Positions 1 to 13,965 are shown, counted from the first letter of the stretch. The stretch is 64,000 nt of DNA from Sipunculus nudus (GCA_026874595.1 CM049322.1:44392840-44456839); one strand, 5' to 3'. Translations and numbers: made by a program. Notes: a model not told the origin generated them from the letters alone.

Positions 1-832
1 TGCGGAGGGGTTGACAATATGTAGAGTTAAAACGGAACGCTTTTGCTCATTTTTTGACAATAATAGAAAATAAAGTAAAATACTAACGGTTAGTCTGGTC
101 TGTGTCAACTGACAGTGAACCTGTAGGCCATGGGGCATTGTAAAATACCGCAAATATATTTGCATTCGCATGGAGCCTTATAATTCGTACCTCGGACCTA
201 GATGTAAGGGCACTTCGACAGCCAGTAATCTGGTGGTAATGTTAGAGGGCCGATACTACCCAACAGTGACTGACCCAACAGACCGCTAAGCCGCATACGT
301 GTGCTCAAATTCATTGCTTTACCCCTACATGTCAATCTTTCGTTTTATTTTGATCTGATCAGCATATTTTTCATTTAAATTCCGATTACGTTTACGATTC
401 TGTTAATGAGTATGTCGCCATAACCACTTCCAAGCAGATTTTGAGCTTTCTTTTCTTGTTTTTGTGTGCCTGAAAATTACACAATAACAGTGCGGCGAAC
501 TTTGTACGACTCACTCATACTGGAATAATTAAGGATGAAAAATAAATGTCTCAATATTTTGTTACAGGTGTCTCTTTTATTGTATGCAGCAGTCTTTCAT
601 GTGTCTGTGTACTGCTAGCATTGTCCGTTGCCATGGGAGACGCGCCAGCCGGGCCGGCCAACGTGTGGTGCCTGACGTGTGAAACCGGCGCTCATGCTAA
701 TATGGAACTTTCTGGGCTGGTCGCGCTCTATGAGCGCGTGTCTTGTAATGTTCTTTGGGCGTGTCTCATGTATTGTTGGGTTCTCTTGATTGTTTGTGAA
801 ATAAAAGTTTCTAGAATTTTCAGATGAAAAGT

Positions 833-1145
833 TATAAATAGGGGCTGTGTTTTAGAGCCGAGAGGGAGGAGAGAAAAAAAATTTCAGCGTACACGGAAGA
901 GTGTGAGTCAGTTTGAGGACCTTTCCGATAATTGCAGCAGTTATAGATCTTCTTCGATATTTGTAACGGATTCTATATAGTCTTCAGTTTGCATTTGGGA
1001 TCACTACCCTAACCTCACTTTTCGATTACTACAAATTGATAATGTGATTGAATTGGACTGTTATTCTCTGAGAAGGTTTATGTGTGTTCATCTGGATTAT
1101 TCGTTTTAAAAGACTTGTTGTCGCTGTGACAGTGGTCGTATCCAG
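833..1145 (+). promoter_or_regulatory. Candidate TATA promoter and first exon
   Basis: TATAAATAGGGG at 833-844 is a near-ideal TATA box. About 300 bases downstream lies a good donor, CCAG|GTAATG at 1146. The upstream 630-760 stretch is unusually GC-rich. This could be a promoter with a non-coding first exon, or the regulatory part of a solo LTR, since TGTTACA-like strings occur near 557 and 1321. No linked coding exon was found. Confidence 0.35.
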
Positions 1146-2758
1146 GTAATGTACACTTTATTTATTATAATGTGTAATTGTATTGATTTGCCGTTGTACT
1201 GTTGTTATACTGTGTAATTGTATTGATTTAGTGTATTGAAATGTTAGGATTGTTTTAATAATTTGTAAACAAAAAACATTAACTTCTTTATTCAGTCCGC
1301 TAGACAGTTCACGCTGCCTGGTGTTACAGAATCTGATTTTATTTTATCTCCATAACAAAATTTATGCTCGTCACGACTACGTGATCTGTTGTTATTAGGT
1401 TCCGTAACAATGTATAGCATTTTTGCAAACACTGTTCCGGTCGTTTTAACTTCTATGTTGACCTAGAAAAAAACAACGTGTTTTCAAAGTAAAGGTAGAA
1501 TTGCCCATGAAAGGCGACGGGAAAGCAGCCGATAGATATAAGAAATCTATGATGGGCAACACTTGGGTTCAAAGCATATTCTAGAGGAAGCGGCTTTTAT
1601 TGAATACTGTGGATTCAGAATTCCTCGTTATTTTTCGTGGAACTCGTGGGTAGCCTTTATACACGAAATTAAAACCCAACAATCATTAGGTTTTTTATAG
1701 AATTTTCGAAAATCTCTCGAACCCCTGCATTGAGTCAGACCTATGACATCGTGCTGGCTCGCTGTCACCGCAAATGGCACTGATTAATAAAACACAAAGA
1801 AAACGATATGTAGCCCATAAATTAAAAAAAAAATACTTATATCGTGAGGAAAGATATTCAGTACCTTCTTGGAGTGAGCCAACAAATCAGGATTTCATCA
1901 TATCAGACGAACAATTGACTGTTGAAAGTGCGTCTGCACTTACACTGGTATTATGACTTGTTCTTTCTCATATTAGCTCGTTAAAAGTCTTAGGTAAATG
2001 TCATTTTTTTCCTCCTAATCTAATATGATGTTCCTTTGAGATAACGTCATCTTTAAATAAAATAAGCAATCGTGCGGCAAATTAAATCTAGTTAATCCCT
2101 GGCCGGGTGATGAGTCAGGGTCAGCTGAGCACAATTAGATTATGGAGCCAAGTCTAACTGAGGCCTCGTTCCTTTTGAACGAACGACATGTCAACGCCTA
2201 ATGCCGTTACTTGATCTAATTAATTGTTATATATTCAGAGAGTCGTGTTTTCATTTGATAGAAACAGGTAGAATTGTCTTTGAGAAATCCATCGAGATGA
2301 ACCCAAACATGTTAGATGAGTCAGCCGATATTTTTTTTTTGTCATTTGTGTCATTGAGCCTGTCGCTTGTACCGGGACTTTGTGAAGTTCACATTTGATT
2401 CAAAGAGTTAGAGATTTGTAAACAATCAATGGAATTTGAACAAAGAGAAAACATTGATCTTTGGCTTATTTTCAGGTCTGTTCGCATATAATTTTTGATA
2501 CAAGGTATGACTAGGAACGATTAATCAACAACGGTTTAAGCCCAACGAATAGTGTTTCAGGTAAATACCACGAAAAATAAACACACGATATTTTCTGAAG
2601 CAACAGTAGTATGACGAAATCTCAGATATACTAATTCAAGTCTACATTTGCACTCATTGTTGGTATTAGTGCTAAACATAATTATACACACACACACACA
2701 TATATATACATATATTGGTAAGCATAACAATATATGCTGTTGATTGAAATGTATATAC

Positions 2759-2826
<68 letters not shown>

Positions 2827-2961
2827 CTCTGAAGAAAAACAACACTGTTAATCCACTGGCCGGGTGATGAACCAGGGTTCCTTCAGAGTTTTTTCAGAGT
2901 TATACCGCTCTGGCCTTGTCTGTAGGCCATAGAGCACTATACATCGGAGGGTAACACTACC

Positions 2962-2998
<37 letters not shown>

Positions 2999-5900
2999 CC
3001 GCTATCGTAGCTGCTGTGTAAACACGAAGTTTCTAATTAGGTAATGCTTTGCACCTTTGCACTCATGGGACCCGGCTTTCCTGTACTTAACCCATCTTGG
3101 CACTCAGCCAAAACTGTAAGCTCTGCCTATACTGTAGCAAAAGCCAAACGTGGTGTTTGATAGGTCGTTCTTGTGACAGAACTAAATTCCACTCGTTTTA
3201 AATCGTTTATAAAACAAAATGGTCTATTTATTCATGATATTATGTCATGTTTTTTTATAAGATCAACCGTCTTCTCCAAGTTCATATGTCTGTTTACATG
3301 TAATTTATGCTTAGTTAAGTCAGTTAACCAAATGAATTTAGTTTATGCCATTTTCTCTACCTATACACATTTTAGAGCGTTCTTCATCAGTTGATGTTTC
3401 AAGCAGCTGGGTAGGAAAACTTGTCTTCTAACAACATGCTGATTATTCGAGCATCTTGAGACGACTGCTATAACATGGTAACATGACAAAAATTTGAACG
3501 TCTTGAAGTCGATAATGAGACATAGTTAAATACTGATTAACAACTGGAGACCTTATACTTTATAAGAAATACAAAGCATGCGCTTACCCGAACAGCTGGG
3601 GATGTAAGCAAACTGCTGTCCAAGTGAAGATTCTCATCTTTTCATATAGCTAGGGGCAAAAAAAAAACAAACTTGAATATGGGTTGACCGGCAAAAAAAT
3701 CACTAAACAGCAACGAATGGAAATAATATTACATGCAGATAAATTTTCAAAAGACAATGAAAATAAGAATGATCTTATGAGAATACAATTATTGAGGTGT
3801 CGATGTTGATAAACCATGAATTACACCGTAACGGGTATAAAATATGGTGACCTAAAGAGATTATATATATAAATATGTATATATATATAAATGTGTGTGT
3901 GTATATATATATATATATAATATCACAGATCACAGGGCATATTCCATTCCTGTTATGTCTTTTTTTTTTACCAGCAGAACATGCCATTCTGCCTACATTT
4001 TATGACAACATTGACTAATTTACTGTGTTAAGCATTTGGTCCCTCTTAACAAAAAAAGCCCCAAACAGTAAATGTGACAATGTTTATTCTGCTGCGGCCG
4101 CAAATAACTTTTGGAACGTACTATTGTTGGCAAAGCTGAAGTAGTCCTGTAGGCAAAGGGAATAATATTTGCTTGTCCATTATTATGATGAAATTAGAAC
4201 AATTGCTCTCATTCCTGTTTAAATATTTTTAATTGCAATAATTGATTTAATAACTGTTGTACCAATATTAATAAATGTGGTACATTTTTAGTCCCCGTGT
4301 CCTTTATTTAATGTTAATGACACGTCTAGATAAGGTCGTGATTAATTCTTATTGCTAAATTGGATAAAGTGCGGTGAAATTGTAAAGTAATTCTTTTGAT
4401 TGTACTAAGGATTTTGTTTCGTGTTCTATCAAGCAATTAATTTCAAGCTACTAAATAGAACATATCTAAGGAGTAGAGACAAAAAGGAAGGCAGTGCATG
4501 CAGTAGCCCTCTAGCTAACATATAGGCCAAATTACCTAGCAGTGAATTATGAAGATTCAGAACCACTTGTTGGACCAATAACTGGCATTTGTGTGAATTA
4601 ACAAAAAGAAGGCTTGGTTTGTCATGACTGTTATCTTAATTCCATAATCAAGGGATCATGACACGAAACAACATTCGTATTACTAACATAGGAATTACTT
4701 TTTAGGAATTGCAATTTGACAACACTTTATCCAATGTATTAAGATAACATATTCGACTTACAGTTCATGGTGTTAACGGTGTAAAAAATATGGCAGAGGC
4801 ACAAACCAATAAGCTTAACTTGGAGTTAACTTTTTACTGCGCTGCTCCGTTTATCCGCTTAAACGCAGTGCAGGAATTTGATCGTGACCCATGCACCTGA
4901 CTGAACTAATGTCACTTGGTTGTCATCATGATGATATCTGTCGGTCCTCTTCAGTTATTCATGGCAGACTTTTTTTTATTTTCTTTCAGTGCCAGTCTTC
5001 CTGATAAAGTTCAATCACATTGCTGGGTATGGTGGTACAAAAAAGCAATATCAATACCTAGTGTTGCACCTGTTAGTTATAAACATGTTGATATGAGTTT
5101 TTTTTTAATTAAAATTGGTCTGTGAATCCCCCTTACCAGGTGCGTGTCCTGGCATTCTAATTGATAAACTGATATCAATACACCTCTTTTATACAAATGA
5201 AAATATAGAAAAAAAATGTAATCATCCATAGACTCCTAGCGATTAAAAGGCACAGGCCACTAAAGTGCATGCCATCTATTGTCAAAATAATAGATAAATA
5301 TGCCCGTTTTGTTGTCTGTTTTTATCAGTAGAAAGGGTCCCTGTGCGAACACTTCTGAACACATTAATAACGTACCAATGTAGCTGCAGTCATTGTGAAC
5401 TTTATTAACAAGATGACCGCGTTCAGCCATTCAGTGTACCTATATCTGTGCAAGGGCATCGTCCACTCGGCTGAAGGTTATTTAGAGTAAAAATGGAAAC
5501 TACTCGTCTCTCTTGATTCTAAGAAAGGAATCCTTTTTCGATAGCGTTAATATTACTAATATTATGACTATTACCATTTCAATTATTTTTTTAATCATTA
5601 CTTTAATATATATATTTATTAGACGTTAGAATGAATACTTTTCGTAAAAAAGAGTGTAGCGCCCCCTGGTGGTATATGATAAGGTTATTCCTAAAATAGC
5701 AATCATGTTATATACGTTTTAGGGATTCAGAAACCCTTCCATAATTATGATAAAGTAAAAATGACACCGATATTCTTATATCCTAAAGAACAAACCATGT
5801 GCACACTTTACTGCATGTACATAAATATATAAGAATACCATTCTTACTTGTTTATAGTGCATCTTTCCAGGATGAATTATTTTAAATCCTGAAACCTTGA

Positions 5901-6656
5901 GCTCGCATAAAAATGGAGTTTGTTTTTATAAAATATGAACATAGGAATGTGATGTAAAAATAAGCAGGGGATATTGACTAGATCTTTCAAACTTAACTTT
6001 GTTGGAAAATCCGTAGTACCGATCAGCCATCTGTACTTCACCTATTTTATTTATCGTTAACGTCTAGCCTCCCTGTCAAATTTCCATACAAATGAAGAAA
6101 TCCGGACCACTAAACCTACCACTGGTATAGAGCTTTTTTTTCACAATGACTATATGTTACATATATACACAAGGTGATGTTGTTTCCTGACAGGTAATTA
6201 TGCAGATTTAATTTGGTTTAGTTATTATGGACTAACCGAACAGTCACATACACATGACACAAACAGTAATAAAATATTGCTAAAACAGATATTAATAAAT
6301 AAGTTTAAAAATATATAACAACATGACATATTACACTTATGTGTAGTATAATAATATTAATAATAAGTATATAAATAGTTGTGATAATCTGTTGGGGAAA
6401 ACAAAAACAACACCAATAATAAGTATAATATTAACAAGATCAGCAGCAACAGCAATAGTAATAATAACAATGAATATTAATAATAAAAATAACCACAACA
6501 ATTCTAACCATGACATAATAATAATAAAAGTACAGATAATATAAATAATTGTTATAATAAAATAAGTGATAACAAAAACATTATTACTATTGCTATTTCT
6601 TCTACTACTAACATATAGTTTCATCATAATTATTATCATTGTTATTATTCAAAAAC

Positions 6657-6744
<88 letters not shown>

Positions 6745-7141
6745 TTCGGGGAGATGGAGAGAGAGAGAGATGAATGAAGAGCCATGCAGGTTTGTTGTAC
6801 GAAGAAATGAAACATGAATACACAGAAAAGTCGGTAAAGCGAATTTTCTGTGTACAAGATCAGGGACCAAGCAGCACCAGAATGAAAAGTGAACATAATT
6901 ACGTACAGCCAATGTATTCGAAATTATGCATCTGAATTATTTATCATTTTATCCTGTAAACATGTGTTCACTGCTATAATATTTGTTTATACACATTAGA
7001 TACTGATATACTGACATGTCAGCTAACATACACCATGGAGTTACCACTTATGATATTAACATTATTTGCTGGTGAAATGTAATGACATGGTTCTCCTACA
7101 TTTTTGGCCAATTTTGGATAGGGCATTTCTTCTCAAGTGGC
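1146..7141. other. Gene-free repeat-bearing sequence
   Basis: No coding exon is recognised on either strand. It holds (TA)n at about 2762-2824 and 2966-2995, a (TA)n/(GA)n compound at 6660-6770, and a short dispersed motif (GGCCGGGTGATGA) at about 2100 and 2859 that suggests two fragments of one repeat family. Confidence 0.55.
5657..5673 (-). promoter_or_regulatory. CTCF-like core motif
   Basis: Read on the minus strand the sequence is ACCACCAGGGGGCGCTA, which matches the conserved bilaterian CTCF core (CCACCAGGGGGCGC). It stands out in very AT-rich surroundings. Binding is not shown by sequence alone. Confidence 0.45.
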
Positions 7142-7442
7142 TTTCAGGGATTCCTCGTTGGTATGACCCAACAATGAGGACGATAACGCATCCAGGGCCC
7201 GCAGGTGCAGTAGTCACTGGGTCTGGTTTGAGAGCAGGACATAAACTGACTGAGCGACCCGATCCTTGCACAAAGCTTGACAAAAAATGTCATTGATGAG
7301 CATGCGAGCATCTCACTCACAAACGAATGCGCATTTCAGGTCTTCCTCTTTGGTATGACCCAACAATGGGGACGATTACGCATCCAGGGCCCGCAGGAGC
7401 AGTAGTCACTGGGCCTCGTTTGAGACCACGATATAAAATGAC
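7142..7442. repeat. Two 109-bp direct repeats
   Basis: 7142-7250 and 7334-7442 are closely similar (shared GGTATGACCCAACAATG and CATCCAGGGCCCGCAGG), 192 bases apart. They are GC-richer than their surroundings and read open on both strands, but resemble no protein I know. This is a relic of a local duplication or of a dispersed repeat. Confidence 0.7.
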
Positions 7443-8392
7443 AGGGAATAAGTGATACTGCCCTTTCACATAAACCGAAACCAGAATGGAATACGGGAAA
7501 TCACTAATGCAGCTTTCGTGTGGATGGAGGAGATAAACGACTGGCCGATGCAGTCGGAAGCCCGTTGGTGCAGGCAAGCGTGATAAGACGGGACATTCAT
7601 TAACACGGATGAATCTGACTTTTCCCTCTTTGTTAAAGTATATACGCTATGGACTCAAATAAATTCATATGATCATCGAATTAAAACGAGGTAACAATAG
7701 TTTCGTACCAGAAGGTACGACACATTTGCAAAACTTAACGTTTTTTAATGACTGAAAGACCTTGTATACGTCTCCCTTGTATCATCCTACAAGCAGTTGA
7801 TTGAAGATAAAATTCTAATGCAGTCTGCGTCGAATGCACCTATTTCTGATGTATGTTCTCCAAACTGGCCCATAATAAACAACCTAGCTTAACTGCCAGC
7901 CAGCCACATAATCATCAAAGATAACTTAATGATAGCATCTCTTTATCTTTGATCACTGTCAAAATAAGAGGTGTTACATGTATTCTGTCATGGCCAACAA
8001 TAACTTAAGTCTTCCAAATGAATAAACCTTCAGTTAAACCTTTGAAACTAGAGACACCTGCTGGTTTTCTGCAAAAGATCATATTTATTTTTTTAAGAGA
8101 TGACGCTTGTTAATATAAGATAAAAGGAAAGAAAATTATAAAGTAGTTAGCATCTCAGAACATTTGTCTTCTCTATAGCGTATACAACTTTAATATATGT
8201 TAATTATTCAATAAAAAAAATATTCTTGATTTATAAAGTAAATAGCCTGCATAAAATAACTTGCGTAAAAACACTAAACGGTACAATCTAATCCCCCCAA
8301 AAAACTACCAAAGAGTAAAGAATATTTAATAATTAATTTTCCTCTCTTAAACACAGCTAATTTAACAGTGCCACATAATTTTTATTTATATG

Positions 8393-9666
8393 CAGTCAAG
8401 CCTGTTTAATGCGCCCACCCAGGGTCTGTTCACAAGTGGTCATAATTGACAGGTGGTCGTAATTAACAGGTTCTGAACATTAAGGAATTGCACAAATCTA
8501 GATGCCATGTATGGCGGAAATATACATATTTGAACATCTATGACTATAAATAAAAACACATTTGCAGAAGGGAACGATCTTGGTGTTACATGTCATTTTT
8601 AATTGCACACAAATGTACATGTACTTATAATTTGTCCCGCATGCGGGGAATTTTCCTTTGTTCTAACTGTACGTTCAAATCTGCTTGCATCACAGGCACA
8701 TGAAAAGTGACCATGCAAGTGAAGTTGCATAGCGACATTCCAAATATTGCAAAGAACTGGTGCGCTGCCAAACAAATGACACGCGTGACCTCTGACCAAG
8801 GAGGCGGAGCATGTGGGACAAATCAGTTATAGCCCAATAAAATCTAATGCAAGCCATGAGGTTTGCGAGGCTTGTGTCAACCATGGCAGGCTCGCCTAAA
8901 CGGCTCGCCTGCCATGTGACACAAGCCTCGCAAACCTAACGGCTTGCATAACATTTTATTGGGCTATAATCAATACATGTAATTTGATGTGTTAATAAAT
9001 AAAAGGAATTTGCACACAGTTGATTAGAAGGTACTCTACGTTCTTATATTATTGGAGGTTCTTTTGACACGATGAATGTACTCAAATGAACGACTCACAT
9101 TTGTTTGCTGACGTCACTGATTACTATTATCACTTGCTTGTTACAAACATCATAGATTATCCACTCTGCTATAAAGCTTTTCATAAGATGCACTGAATAG
9201 ATCAAAGACAGTTCACAGGGGCAAAGATAAAAAAATAACTATAAGGAGACCTCCATTCCTGTGGATTAATAGCTCGTGTGAGCCAGTCACGTTGCCCGTC
9301 TTCGGCTCAAGGCAAAGGGTAGGCCAAGGGTCCCAATAATCACCAGTTTGTGCTCCGTACACATGCACACCAGTAAATCAAACAGAGAGCGGTGCAACTT
9401 CAACTTCACGCATGGTCAATCAACTGACCGGTCAGCGCTGGACAGTGATTAGCACAAAGAGTGCACGCATTAGGCAATTAAATTAATAAGTAATATGCCA
9501 TTTTGGTCAGGATAAAACTGCCCTTAATCCGTAACAGCCAGGTGGTCGTATTTCACGGGTTTTATCTGTAGATAATATAACGGAAATTCAAAAGAGACAG
9601 ATATCTAGTGCTCGTAATAGCCAGGTGCCCACATTTCGCAGGTGGTCGTTCAAACAGGTTAGAGTG
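8393..9666. mobile_element. Non-autonomous TIR element, mariner/pogo-like ends
   Basis: The left end CAGTCAAGCCTGTTT pairs with the right end, whose complement reads CACTCTAACCTGTTT. A TA follows the right end; the left flank is TG, perhaps a mutated TA duplication. Sub-terminal GGTGGTCGTA-type motifs recur inside both ends. No transposase ORF is present. CA-starting TIRs with TA target sites are typical of Tc1/mariner/pogo elements. Confidence 0.55.
8827..8969. mobile_element. 143-bp hairpin (foldback MITE-like)
   Basis: Near-perfect inverted repeat: TTATAGCCCAATAAAAT at the left is mirrored at the right end, and the arms of about 68 bases (through GAGGCTTGTGTCA and CATGGCAGGC) meet at a short TAAAC-containing loop. 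It lies inside the larger TIR element, so it inserted or formed there later. Confidence 0.75.
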
Positions 9667-11574
9667 TACTTAAATCAGAATATTCCAATACTGAACAAAA
9701 AATGTATACGAGTGTCAGTAGTGCTGCAACAAGTGCATGATTTTTCATATTGCCATTAAATCCGGAAATTAAGTCTAACGTGACTCCTGCTGACTGAGTG
9801 AATAAATCTGTCTATGCATGTCACATGAATGGAACTGCTCTAGTGGTTGAAACTGTTGGAGTTTGTCTTTGAGGTTGTAAGGATATGATAACCTATTACA
9901 TATAGGCAAAATAAAGCTTGAGAACCTAAAACTAAATACCTCTCACGCCACTTTATTAGCCATGACAAAATGCTAGGTTGCTAAGCACCAGATGGGATTG
10001 TCGGCTGTAATTTAAATGTTGTGAGGAATGCCTGCTTGAGGTCAAATGGCAGTTTATTTGCAAGGACACTATAATAGCATATTTATTGTGTTTGGTATGC
10101 AAAATGACGCTAAACAGTGAGAAAAATAAACCATAACTCCGACTGGTATTGTAGTGTAAATAGCTTTTCCGGTGCCTGCCGCAGCCCAGGTTTTTTCCTG
10201 ACATAGCACCATGTGTTCACTCACAGTTTCTATGACGTCATGATCGGATGTGTCTATATGTAGTTAAGGTAGCATTGAAAAAAAATTAAAAACAAGCTTT
10301 CCCATGCAGATCTTGGTAACCTCAAACTGCCTAGCTTCATTTTATATGTAAAATCTACGATCGATTAACCTTAGCTCCAATGGCACATACATATCTGGAG
10401 TCCTCAGAGGATTCTCTAGCACATCTTTGATATAAGAATTGTTAGAATACGCGTTATTCCCTACGACTTGCATATACAATATGCGTATTCCGTACACGCA
10501 AATATATGTACACATTTTTACTCTTTATGTATGTATAGCCAATTACATAGAAAAACTGATTTTTGACCTTGAAAGAACAAATCAGTGTTAGACCAAAAAA
10601 AACAATAAGAGGTATGGTTCTCAGGCACCGCCCGCGTCAATGTTATCCCATTGCATCAACAATTATTTTTTTTTTATTCTCATCTTTCAAGAAGATAAAA
10701 TAATACAATTGTGATCAAATTTCATATGTTACGTAGTGCTTTTACCATGTACCAAAACAATATATGTTATTGTCATGTTTTCCCTAATCAGATGGTTCAA
10801 TTTTTAGCTAAGTATTGAATTTTAAATTTCTACTTAACTAGTTAAGAACACTTGAAACATAATAACTTATTTGAAAAAAATTTATACAGTTCTTAAGTGT
10901 GATTACTTTAAACTTACACGCAATTAATTTTCAGCAGTGGTACTGTTACTAACCACAGTCAACGCTAAGCTATTTGGCGAACCGATAGTACGTAAGCTAG
11001 CTCGAGTTATATTCCATAACTGAAATATTCACCTAAAAGACACTCTATGTGGCATGACTGTTATTAACACATAATTTTTTTTTAGAAAAGTACAATGTTC
11101 GAGGGATCAAGAGGTCAGGAGGGCAATTCTGAATGAGAAAGGGTGGGTAGGAATTAAAAAAAAAATATTGTCACACTCTACTTTTATTTTCAATATTTCA
11201 CGAATAAAAAAAAATAAAATTATCAAAATTTCCCTGGTCAAAAAGCTGAAATTATCGTTATGTCTGGGAAAAGCTTCTTCATTTCAGGTGAATATGTTAG
11301 AACTAAATGAGCGTAGAGTGTCAAGTGAATAAGAAATGTCTTCTCAAAGGTGGATTAAGCAGAGCCTACTAATTATTAATTCTGAAGATTATATATATAT
11401 GCCAGTAACTTAAATGTGATAGTTCGTATGCATACATATGTATAAAAAAAATAAATAAACAGACATCCATTTGCAATTAAACACTTTTTTTTAACAAAAC
11501 ACAATACTTTTACATATTACATGCAAACGTTATACATAAACACTGTTACGTAAACATTTTGATTATTGGAAAAT

Positions 11575-11660
11575 ATTGGGCAGATCTGGGATTTGAACTC
11601 ATGTCATCCCGTGTTCCAACCGCTTCACCAGAAAAGCAAGCTTTACTAGCGAGACAGATC
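11575..11660 (-). repeat. tRNA-derived SINE-like fragment
   Basis: On the minus strand an A-box-like TGGTGAAGCGGTTGG is followed by a B-box-like GAGTTCAAATCCC at tRNA-like spacing. A (TA)n tract abuts it. A full tRNA cloverleaf is not evident, so a SINE head is the better reading. Confidence 0.5.
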
Positions 11661-11684
11661 AGTTTCACTTTTCTATGTACCCTG

Positions 11685-11749
<65 letters not shown>

Positions 11750-12157
11750 CAAGGATAGTATATATGAAGTTTCCTTAATATATATTATAATATGTTCCTC
11801 TTTTAAACCTTCATTATATTGAAAATTTGAAAACCTGACTTTGTAATACTCTCTGCTAATCACCAGGTATTGATGTTAATACGGATCTCCATTCGAGATA
11901 AAATTATATATTAATATATAGGTAGTGTTTAATATATCCATTCCATTTCGTATTTTTTTCCTTTCGTTGACACCACTTTTTTTCAAATTGTATTCAACAA
12001 GTATCCGTTGTTTTTAAGTACACTGAAAACCTATTGACCTTAATCCACCTATAATTCCAGAGAGGTTGTGGTTTTACATTGTTCTCTGCGTTTGAATCTT
12101 TTGAGGCAAACTGACACAAATCTTTCACACACACCCTCACACACACACATATATATT

Positions 12158-12323
12158 ACCTCTGAATTAAGGACACTGATACGACCGATCATTTTACCCG
12201 CAAGAAAAGGTGCCCTTAGTAGAGAGGTTATAGACCTCGTGACCTAATTTCAAGGGACTGACCGTAAGTGGCCGTACAAAAGAGGTGTCTATAGTATGGA
12301 CATGCACGTAAGGAGAGGTTCCA

Positions 12324-12329
<6 letters not shown>
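12158..12329. mobile_element. Short MITE-like element ending in TTCCACTG
   Basis: The right end is GAGAGGTTCCACTG followed by TA, the complement of the CAGTGGAACC start of the next element. The left end (ACCTCTGAATTAAGG) looks like the same terminus with the first bases lost. No coding capacity. Confidence 0.5.
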
Positions 12330-12366
<37 letters not shown>

Positions 12367-12788
12367 CATACATACATACGTTTTGTTATTTACTTGCGAA
12401 ACGTTTTGGTAAGTATGCATTTCAAATCAACAACGTTTCATCAGCATGTTTTGGTGTAAATCACTCTATAAATATAAAAAAACAAGTCTCTGCAGTGGTT
12501 GAATGTAATTTCGTCATTAAAGTTTGACAATAAAGTATCAACTTCAAAGTATAGGTATATAGAGAACAAACCATCTGTCAGTACAATTTTTTGTAGAAAT
12601 TCTCAGCCATTATGTTTGAACATTGATACCATTCTGTCTGTGTGCCTGTTTATTTGTTATAGTTTAAAGAATTATCGGTGTACCAGACATGTTCAATTGG
12701 ACTCAGGGACCCATGCAGGGAATATTAATACACTTCGCTTTTATTTTTTTAAAGCCACCAAACCACAGTACAAATGGATAGATTTATC

Positions 12789-12850
<62 letters not shown>

Positions 12851-12853
<3 letters not shown>

Positions 12854-13965
12854 TGGAACCCCACAATAACGACCAGACTTGGGACTGAGTAAAGTGGTCA
12901 TAATTTTGGGGGTGGTCGTATTCGTGAAACTCTTACCTTGGTCGCAAGCTGTTACGAAAACAAAATTGTATATTTATTCATGATAAAAAATAATTTTCAT
13001 ATAAACATACTGTAACTGTTGATTAAAACATAATTACAATACAAACAATACGAAGACTACCTACTGAAAACATATTGAACATAATACGTGACTGTCATAT
13101 ATTTAGCCTTCCGCTTGTGTATATATTGCGTGAACCTAAGTTTTACCGACGCTACAATCCTTAGCCAGTTGGCGCTGACTGAATCCTGGTGTTGTCGCCT
13201 TGATTAACGCCATTTTCTCCTTCAAGAAGAGTTCTTTCCGAGGCATTGCCGCACGACAGCAATCAATTTAAACGCAAACTGAACCAGCAGAGAAATAAAC
13301 TGACAACGGATCTATCTGATAAGGCAGGACAAGGGATTTGCCCCCATGCGAGCTTAATATGTATACATTTTACTTTCTGCTTAATACTCAGTGTAAGGTG
13401 TGGGCACATTTAGGAATAACTAGGTCTTTAATTTGACCAATGAGACTCGAACAATATGTGATGAGTAAAAATTTTAAGCTCTCACCCCGCACTTAGGGAA
13501 GCTCTAATACAGGTGATCCCTGTGGGGCAATTAGCATCGCTAGCTCCAGATCCACGGCAGTTAGCCAGGCACACCGACTATTTAAGTAATCAGGCAGATG
13601 GTAAGCCTCTTTGATCTATTACTTACGCTTCAACGTGTCTCAGCGCAGACACCGAGTCAGAAAGTTATGCGAGACCAGATTTACACTAGGGATGGGTACA
13701 AGTGTTACCCTGTTTGATCTTTCGTTAAGGCGCCCGTGAAAAGGCGCAGCCATTGACATTGACAAATGTTGTTTCATAACTTCTCGACGGTGATCACATT
13801 TGCGGGGTCGCAATAGCGCTGGAGCCAAGATATCTGGTCGAAATTCTGAATTCAGTCGTGGTCGTAAAAAGCATAAATAAACATAAAAAATTCTGGACCA
13901 AGCAAAGTGGGCGTAATTGTGGAGTGGTCACAATTGTTGGGTGGTCGCAAGGCGGGGTTCAACTG
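12851..13965. mobile_element. 1,115-bp TIR element, mariner/pogo-like
   Basis: It starts CAGTGGAACCCC and ends GGGGTTCAACTG, and is flanked by TA on both sides inside (TA)n tracts. Sub-terminal GTGGTCATAATT and GGTGGTCG motifs lie at both ends, a family feature shared with the element at 8.4 kb. No transposase is seen, so it is non-autonomous. Confidence 0.7.

Noticed and set aside
546-827. Small plus-strand frame with hydrophobic segments
   Set aside because: It has no recognisable family, ends next to the TATA box, and its cysteine/leucine content can arise from the local T-rich sequence.
6608-6912. Overlapping frames rich in Ser-Leu and Ile-Tyr
   Set aside because: They are translations of the (GA)n and (TA)n microsatellites; the same holds for similar frames at 11.5, 12.5, 26.2, 42.1, 54.1 and 60.7 kb.
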